NCBI GenBank assembly: GCA_002104905.1
Contig: MCFE01000589.1
Coordinates: 1-55,366 of the forward strand
Direction: 5' to 3'
DNA: 55,366 nucleotides
From: Basidiobolus meristosporus CBS 931.73
Lineage: Eukaryota; Basidiobolomycota; Basidiobolomycetes; Basidiobolales; Basidiobolaceae
The notes under the pieces were generated by a model that saw only the letters and a list, made by a program, of their open reading frames with translations, did no database searches and was not told the DNA's origin. The first letter of the stretch is position 1. The number at the start of each line of letters is the position of its first letter. The position numbers and the translations under genes were made by a program. This document shows positions 50,333 to 55,366 of this stretch, piece after piece.

Positions 50333-50339
50333 TTATATA
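50333..50339 (-). promoter_or_regulatory. TATA box of the chitinase gene
   Basis: TATATAA on the minus strand, 47 bp before the ATG at 50286. Confidence 0.55.
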
Positions 50340-51005
50340 GTTTTTGTCATTACTCAGAGAACCTCGTAAAACTTGTTGCAACAGCTTATGAGAATCCATC
50401 AAAACATGAATACAGCTCAAAATTGACGCATGGCGACACAGCATTTAATATATCTACGGATTGCCTATCACTTCTTAAAGTGTTCATATTAACAACAACC
50501 TACGTGGGATTGAACATGGGTGCACGCGCAGTTCATGTAGGCATCAGGTATGCTCTCTCGTTAGACCCGAACAACCGCTTCTATTACTGTAATACTTGCT
50601 ACTTCTTTCCCTTCTCTAGTAGATACACGTTCCAAGGTAGACGACATTTTGGTAACTGCCACATCCTAAAAGGGTAACTGCCACATCCTGAAAGATTTCA
50701 TTTTGCAGTTTGTTGACACTGTGCGGTATACGAAATAGCAGCATAGCCTGGATGAGGAGAGTGTATGTGACTTGCACTTCATAAGTAAAAGTGGCAAGGT
50801 GCTTTGAACTGACAATTTTTCCAATTTAGGCTTGGTTTCGTTGAACGAAATATATTTGTCCAGCAAGAAACTGGCTTAGTGCAATAAAAGTCTTAATCAA
50901 AATTCCTTGCAAATCCTACATAATCTTACGGTTACTAGTAATATCTAACGTCACATACTTACGGAAACGCTAAAAGGGGTAAAATATATAACTATCTCAT
51001 GGGAT
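50340..51005. other. Intergenic region after the chitinase promoter
   Basis: A direct repeat of about 16 bp (GGTAACTGCCACATCCT with an A between copies, near 50650-50690) is present. AATATATAA near 50983 could be a TATA element for the frame that follows. No gene recognised. Confidence 0.35.
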
Positions 51006-51410
51006 TTGTCCAACTATACTCAATGCATCACTGGACTTGAAAGATACATCGGATTCGGTTGTCGATTAATCATTCCATCGTTCGCTTGGTTCGATTTCGA
51101 TACAGTATGCACGCTTATTCCAAATAGCGAGACCTATACCTCTTGTGATACAGCAGTAAGGGTATTTGGCCAAGAGAAAAGTGCCATGAGCAATCTGATA
51201 TCCACTTATAATCCTGGTAATGGGTATTCGAGCAGTACTAGTGTCACACGTAATGGTATTGCTGCTCTAATCCGCAAGGAGTGTAAACAACAGAACTTGA
51301 ATGCGCAAAGATACGTCTGCAGATCTGTAGATCCCACTGCTATAGTTACTGCTGAGTGTAAGCGACAGACCACCAACGCCGGTAGAAAACACTGTGTTTT
51401 ACGTGCATAA
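51006..51410 (+). pseudogene. Cysteine-containing open frame without an ATG start
   Basis: 134 codons open from a TTG at 51006; the first in-frame ATG is only at 51186-51188. Translation is protein-like (CITGLERYIGFGCRLIIP, FDFDTVCTLIP, later AECKRQTTNAGRKHCVL) with eight cysteines, as in small secreted proteins, but no signal peptide is attached. It is either the last exon of a gene whose first exon I cannot place, or a decayed gene. No family recognised. Confidence 0.35.
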
Positions 51411-51714
51411 CATTGAGATGTTAATCATCCATTAATCTGGTCTTGCAATGAAAGAACCATTGGCTATGCAACAATAAATCTCTAATATGGGAATATCGAG
51501 CTTCTAAGCTCCTGATGGATCATTGTTTTAAAAGAAAATATTCATGGTAACACTCATATGTAACTCCAGTTGTAGTTGTGTTCTTATACAAGAAGATATG
51601 CTCAATTACCAGCAGGCGTCAAGTACAGAGTAACCTTATGGTTCAAAAGTAAACCATCAGGATTATCTGCCTTGATTGTTGTGTCTGGTTCACTGTTAAA
51701 TTCTAACATACATT
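51411..51714. other. AT-rich spacer before the LINE copies
   Basis: 304 bp with no recognisable gene; the LINE 3' end starts at about 51715 (the boundary is approximate). Confidence 0.4.
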
Positions 51715-53596
51715 GAGAATATCACTCAGGGAAGTGGCAATCACCTTAGGGGAGGGAAAGTCACCAAGCTGGTGAAGTTGTAATTTGCTTTTAAGCACTA
51801 ATCTAAGTACAAATAAAGGAGCCAATTGAGAGGTAGGGTTAGGGGGGAGACAGTCACCAACAGGTGAAATCTTTACTTCAGTTGGAATAAAGAAGCCAGC
51901 GCTACTGTTGTAGCTTTGATACAAGAGTGTGTAGCTGAGGGGAATCTGTAGGTAAGTTAATAACAAGTGATGATAGTTCTTCAGTGCTAAAGACACTGTT
52001 CAGTGGGTAGCAAGAGGGGCAAGAATGATATGTGAACAACATTAATGAGGGGAATATGATATGGATTGATATTCATCATGAAGGGAGTGTGCTGCTTCAG
52101 ATACTGCTGCCAAAGGTCTGTCAAGTACTTCAGGTAGGCTGGCTTGGGGTTTTCTGACTGCAGAATATAATGAGAAAACTTCTTGACATCAGAATCTCCA
52201 AGTATTGTTCTGCAGCTGGAGCCAGGTGTAGTGTGGTGTGTACTCTTCCAGACCTTGATCAATGGGCTGTTGCAGTGGTGAAATCTGAGATATAATCTGG
52301 TTCTAAGATAGAGAAGTCTGATCTTATAGGGCATAAGTCTGAAAGCACCAAGAAAAGCATGTCTGTAGGGGCATTAAGGCAGATGAGTCACCAAGGAGGC
52401 AATACACCAGACTGCAAACCTGTCAAGCTTAGTGCAGTCTCTAGAAGTAAGAGAGAAAAGTGGTAAGCCAAATCCAGGACAGGGAAGACAAACTGCTTGA
52501 GTAGAAGGAGGCAGCTGGGAGCTGAAGTTGTAGGAGGAGTAACAGCCAGTAGCTTGTGGAGTGCCTGTCTTGCCAGGATAATTCTCTTCTTCAGGTGTGC
52601 TCCAGAGTCTAGTCCAGTAGGAAGGAAAGGAAAGCCAAGATATGTAGCAGAAACCTTAGCAGGTTGAGAGCAGTTCTCCAAGTTCATAGGACAACCCAAA
52701 GAAACTATCTTTGCAATGGAGAGCTGAAGATTGTTCTTCTGCAGATACTGGTGGATGGTCTGGGAATCTTGCTGCACATTGGAGGAGGATATTCTGATGT
52801 CATCAGCAAAGAGTGTAACCAGGCAGTCAGCTGAGAGTCTTGGGAAGTCATTCAGGAAGATGACAAACAGTATAGGACCATGCAGAGAACCTTGAACCAC
52901 ACCATTAGGAGCTGAGAACACAGCTGATTGCTCACTTGGGTGCAGAATTCTTGCTTGTGGATCCAGTAACAGATACCTGACAAGGAGGGTGTGAGATGTA
53001 CAGGAGAAGCATTGCAACTTGGACTAAAGCAGATTTCTGCCACTGAATCACAGGCCTCAGAAATATCAAACAGAACAGTGGGATACTTGCACTGGAGAAG
53101 TGAACTTGACCAAGAATGGCTGCATATTCCAAGGAGAGGCCAGGAACAAAGCCAAACTGTGCAGGGTGAAACCTGAGGGAGTCAGAGTAGAGCTCCTGAG
53201 TAATCAAAAGTTCAAACACCTTTCTGCAGGTGGGCAGCAGGGATATTGGCCTGTAGGAGCTAGGATTCTGGTGCTTTCATTTACCCTTGCACAGTGGTGG
53301 AACATTGGCAAAGGACCATTCCTCAGGTGTAGAAAGCTGGGCTGAGCATTGTCGAAACAGTGGAAGCAGAAGAGCAAACATAGCCTTTGTTCTAATCTTC
53401 AGAAGCTCATAGGAGATTGTGTCCACACCTATGGCAGCAGAGTTGGGAAGCCTCTTGAGCACATTACGGATTCTCTCTTGATCAAGTGCTAGTGGTATTA
53501 GCAGAGTCTTGAAGTCAAGATGAAAGCCAGGGGTTGAATACCGCTTTGTAGAGAAGAAAATGTTAGCCAGCTGTTCTGTTGACGGTAACTTCCTGG
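51715..53596 (-). mobile_element. Non-LTR retrotransposon, 5'-truncated copy A
   Basis: Reverse-transcriptase half of a LINE-like element. Reading down the minus strand from 53596: RKLPSTEQLANIFFSTKRY, then LPNSAAIGVDTISYELLK (RT motif 1-2 region), the palm motif GVVQGSLHGPILFVIFLND, and the catalytic box FADDI (a YADD variant) near 52800. Translation needs several frame changes (for example between FPVLDLAYH and the next frame near 52480), so the copy is dead. The 3' end contains a ~90-bp unit twice (about 51750-51840 and 51842-51935), each with an AATAAAG-AAGCCA-type segment. It is cut at ~53597 by the 3' end of copy B. Confidence 0.85.
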
Positions 53597-55366
53597 GGAG
53601 GGAAAGTAACTAAGTTGGTGAAATCTTTATTTGAGTCATGAACTAGTCTAAGGACAAATAAAGAAGCCAATTAAGAAGTCTAGAACCTCTCTAATAGGTA
53701 ATCTAATTTATACTTTGTTTCATCTCTGATGTTTGCTTCTATAAAGTAAAGCTTGTTAGGGGTAAATATAAAATTCAAGGGTTTTGGGGGAAGGGGGGGG
53801 AGACAGTCACCAACAGGTGAAATCTTTATTTCAGTTGAAACAAAGAAGCCAGCGCTACTGTTGTAGCTTTGATACAAGAGTGTGTAGCTGAGGGGAATTT
53901 GTAGGTAAGTTAATAAGAAGTGATGATAGTTCTTCAGTGCTCAAGACACTGTTCAGTGGGAAGGGGGGTAGCAAGAGAGGTAAGAATGACTTGTGAACAA
54001 CATTAATGAGGGGAATGTGATAAGGATTGATATTCATCATAAAGGGAGTGTGCTGCTGCAGATATTGCTGCCAAAGGTCTGTCAAGTACTTCAGGTAGGC
54101 CAGCTTGGGTTTTTCTGACTGCAGAATATAGTGAGCAAACTTCTTGACTTCAGGATCTCAAGTATAGTTCTCCAGCAGGAGCCAGGTGTTGTGTGGTGTG
54201 TTCTCTTCCAGGCCTTAATCAGTGGGTTGTTGCAGTTGTGAAGTCTGAGGTATAATCTGGTTCTAAGGTAGAGAAGTCTGACCTTATAGGGCATAAACCC
54301 AAAAGCACCAAGAATAGCATCTCTATAGGTGCATTCAGGCAAATGAGGCACCAGGGAGGTAATGCACCATACTGCAAACTTGTCAAGCTTAGTGCAGTCT
54401 CTAGAAGTAAGAGAGAGAAGTGGTAAGCCAAATTCCAGGACAGGGAAAACAAACTGCTTGAGTAGAAGGAGGCAGCTGGGAGCTGAAGTTGCAGGAGGGG
54501 TAACAGCCAGTAGCTTGTGGAGTGCCTGTCTTGCCAGGATAATTCTCTTCTTCAGGTGTGCTCCAGAGTCTAGTCCAGTAGGAAGGAAAGGAAAGCCAAG
54601 ATATGTAGCAGAGACCTGAGCAGGTAGAGTGGAGTTCTCCAAGTTGATTGGAGAGCCCAAAGGTACTGTCTTTGCAATGGAAAGCTGGAGATTATTCTTC
54701 TGCAGATACTGGTGGATGGTCTGGGAGTCTTGCTGCACATTGGAGGAGGATATTCTGATGTCATCAGCAAAGAGAGTAACCAGGCAGTCAGCTGAGAGTC
54801 TTGGGAAATCATTCAGGAAGATGGCAAACAGTATAGGACCAAGCACAGAGCCTTGAACCACTCCATTAGGAACTGAGAACACAGCTGATTGCTCACTTGG
54901 GTGCAGAATTCTTGCTTGTGGATCCAGAAACAGAGACCTGACAAGGAGGGTGAGAGAGGTACTGGAGAAGCATTGCAACTTGGACCAAAGCAGATTTCTG
55001 TCAACTGAATCAAAGGCCTTAGTAATATCAAACAGAACAGAGGGATACTTGCACTGGAGAGAGTGATCTTGGCTAAGTATGACTGCATATTCCAAGGAGA
55101 GGCCAGGAACAAAGCCAAACTGTGCAGGATGAAACTTGAGGGAGTCAGAGTAGAGCTCCTGAGCAAGCAGAAGCTCAAACACCTTTCTGCAGGTGGGCAG
55201 CAGAGATATTGGCCTGTAGGAGCTAGGATCCAGGTGCTTTCCTTTACCCTTGTACAGTGGACAGAACATTTGCAAAGGATCATTCCTCAGGAGTAGAAAG
55301 CTGGGCTGAGCATTGCTGAAACAGTGGAAGCAGAAGTGCAGACATGGCCTTGGTACTAGTCTTCAG
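53597..55366 (-). mobile_element. Non-LTR retrotransposon, copy B, running off the window
   Basis: Same family and orientation as copy A, roughly nine bases in ten identical by eye. The main frame 55275-54091 encodes SYRPISLLPTCRKVFE, FDITKAFDSVDR, NGVVQGSVLGPILFAIFLND and FADDI, a complete RT palm. A stop replaces the Trp codon of STPEEW upstream of the frame (near 55280), and a one-base shift near 54160 puts the C-terminal part (WQQYLQQHTPFMMNINPYHI at 54060) in another frame. No endonuclease domain lies inside the window. The 3' tail (53600-53870) carries the repeated unit seen in copy A, again twice. Confidence 0.88.

Overview
The window looks like nuclear DNA of an early-diverging fungus. 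Genes are dense and cut by many short introns (about 45-80 nt), with several microexons and two introns that match the minor (U12) class. The gene set is fungal or opisthokont: an Ole1-type desaturase with a C-terminal cytochrome b5, a secreted GH18 chitinase with a chitin-binding module, a Ser-rich GPI-type surface protein, RRM+R3H (Pin4-like), ENY2/Sus1, Rpt1 and Rrp15. A zoopagomycete/entomophthoroid or mucoromycote-like lineage would fit the B12-type ribonucleotide reductase and the U12 introns. That placement is inference.

Layout: 1-3016 is a decayed Ty1/copia element ending in a 283-bp LTR. 3589-5150 is an FAD monooxygenase (-). 5.15-8.34 kb has no recognisable gene. 8.3-25 kb is a housekeeping block: RRM-R3H protein (+), ENY2/Sus1 (-), Rab2 (-), uL14 (-) head to head with eL27 (+), proteasome ATPase Rpt1 (-) head to head with Rrp15 (+), a DHHC palmitoyltransferase (-) head to head with GPR89/GPHR (+), and an uncharacterised ATP-grasp-like protein (+). 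25.0-26.6 kb is a CaM-kinase (-). 26.6-33.2 kb is AT-rich with decayed LTR copies and one bZIP gene (-). 33.3-39.8 kb carries the desaturase (+), UBLCP1-like phosphatase (-), multicopper oxidase (+), a small methyltransferase (-) and a J-domain protein (+). 40.5-44.0 kb encodes a class II (adenosylcobalamin) ribonucleotide reductase whose first exon also encodes a BED-type zinc finger. 44.4-51.4 kb has an acidic orphan, an AN1 zinc-finger protein ending in a CaaX box, the GPI-type protein and the chitinase (-). 51.7-55.4 kb is two same-strand, mutated copies of one non-LTR retrotransposon (-); the second runs off the window.

Most neighbours are unrelated; the recurring arrangement is divergent pairs sharing 0.3-0.7 kb (uL14/eL27, Rpt1/Rrp15, DHHC/GPHR, UBLCP1/MCO, methyltransferase/DnaJ). 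The most striking items are the BED-RNR fusion, the AT-AC U12-type intron in Rab2, the GT-AG U12-type intron in GPHR, and 8-12 nt microexons encoding parts of the P-loop, the kinase catalytic loop and the DHHC motif. Exon models were made by hand from splice signals and protein-family conservation. Every spliced model given here closes in frame.
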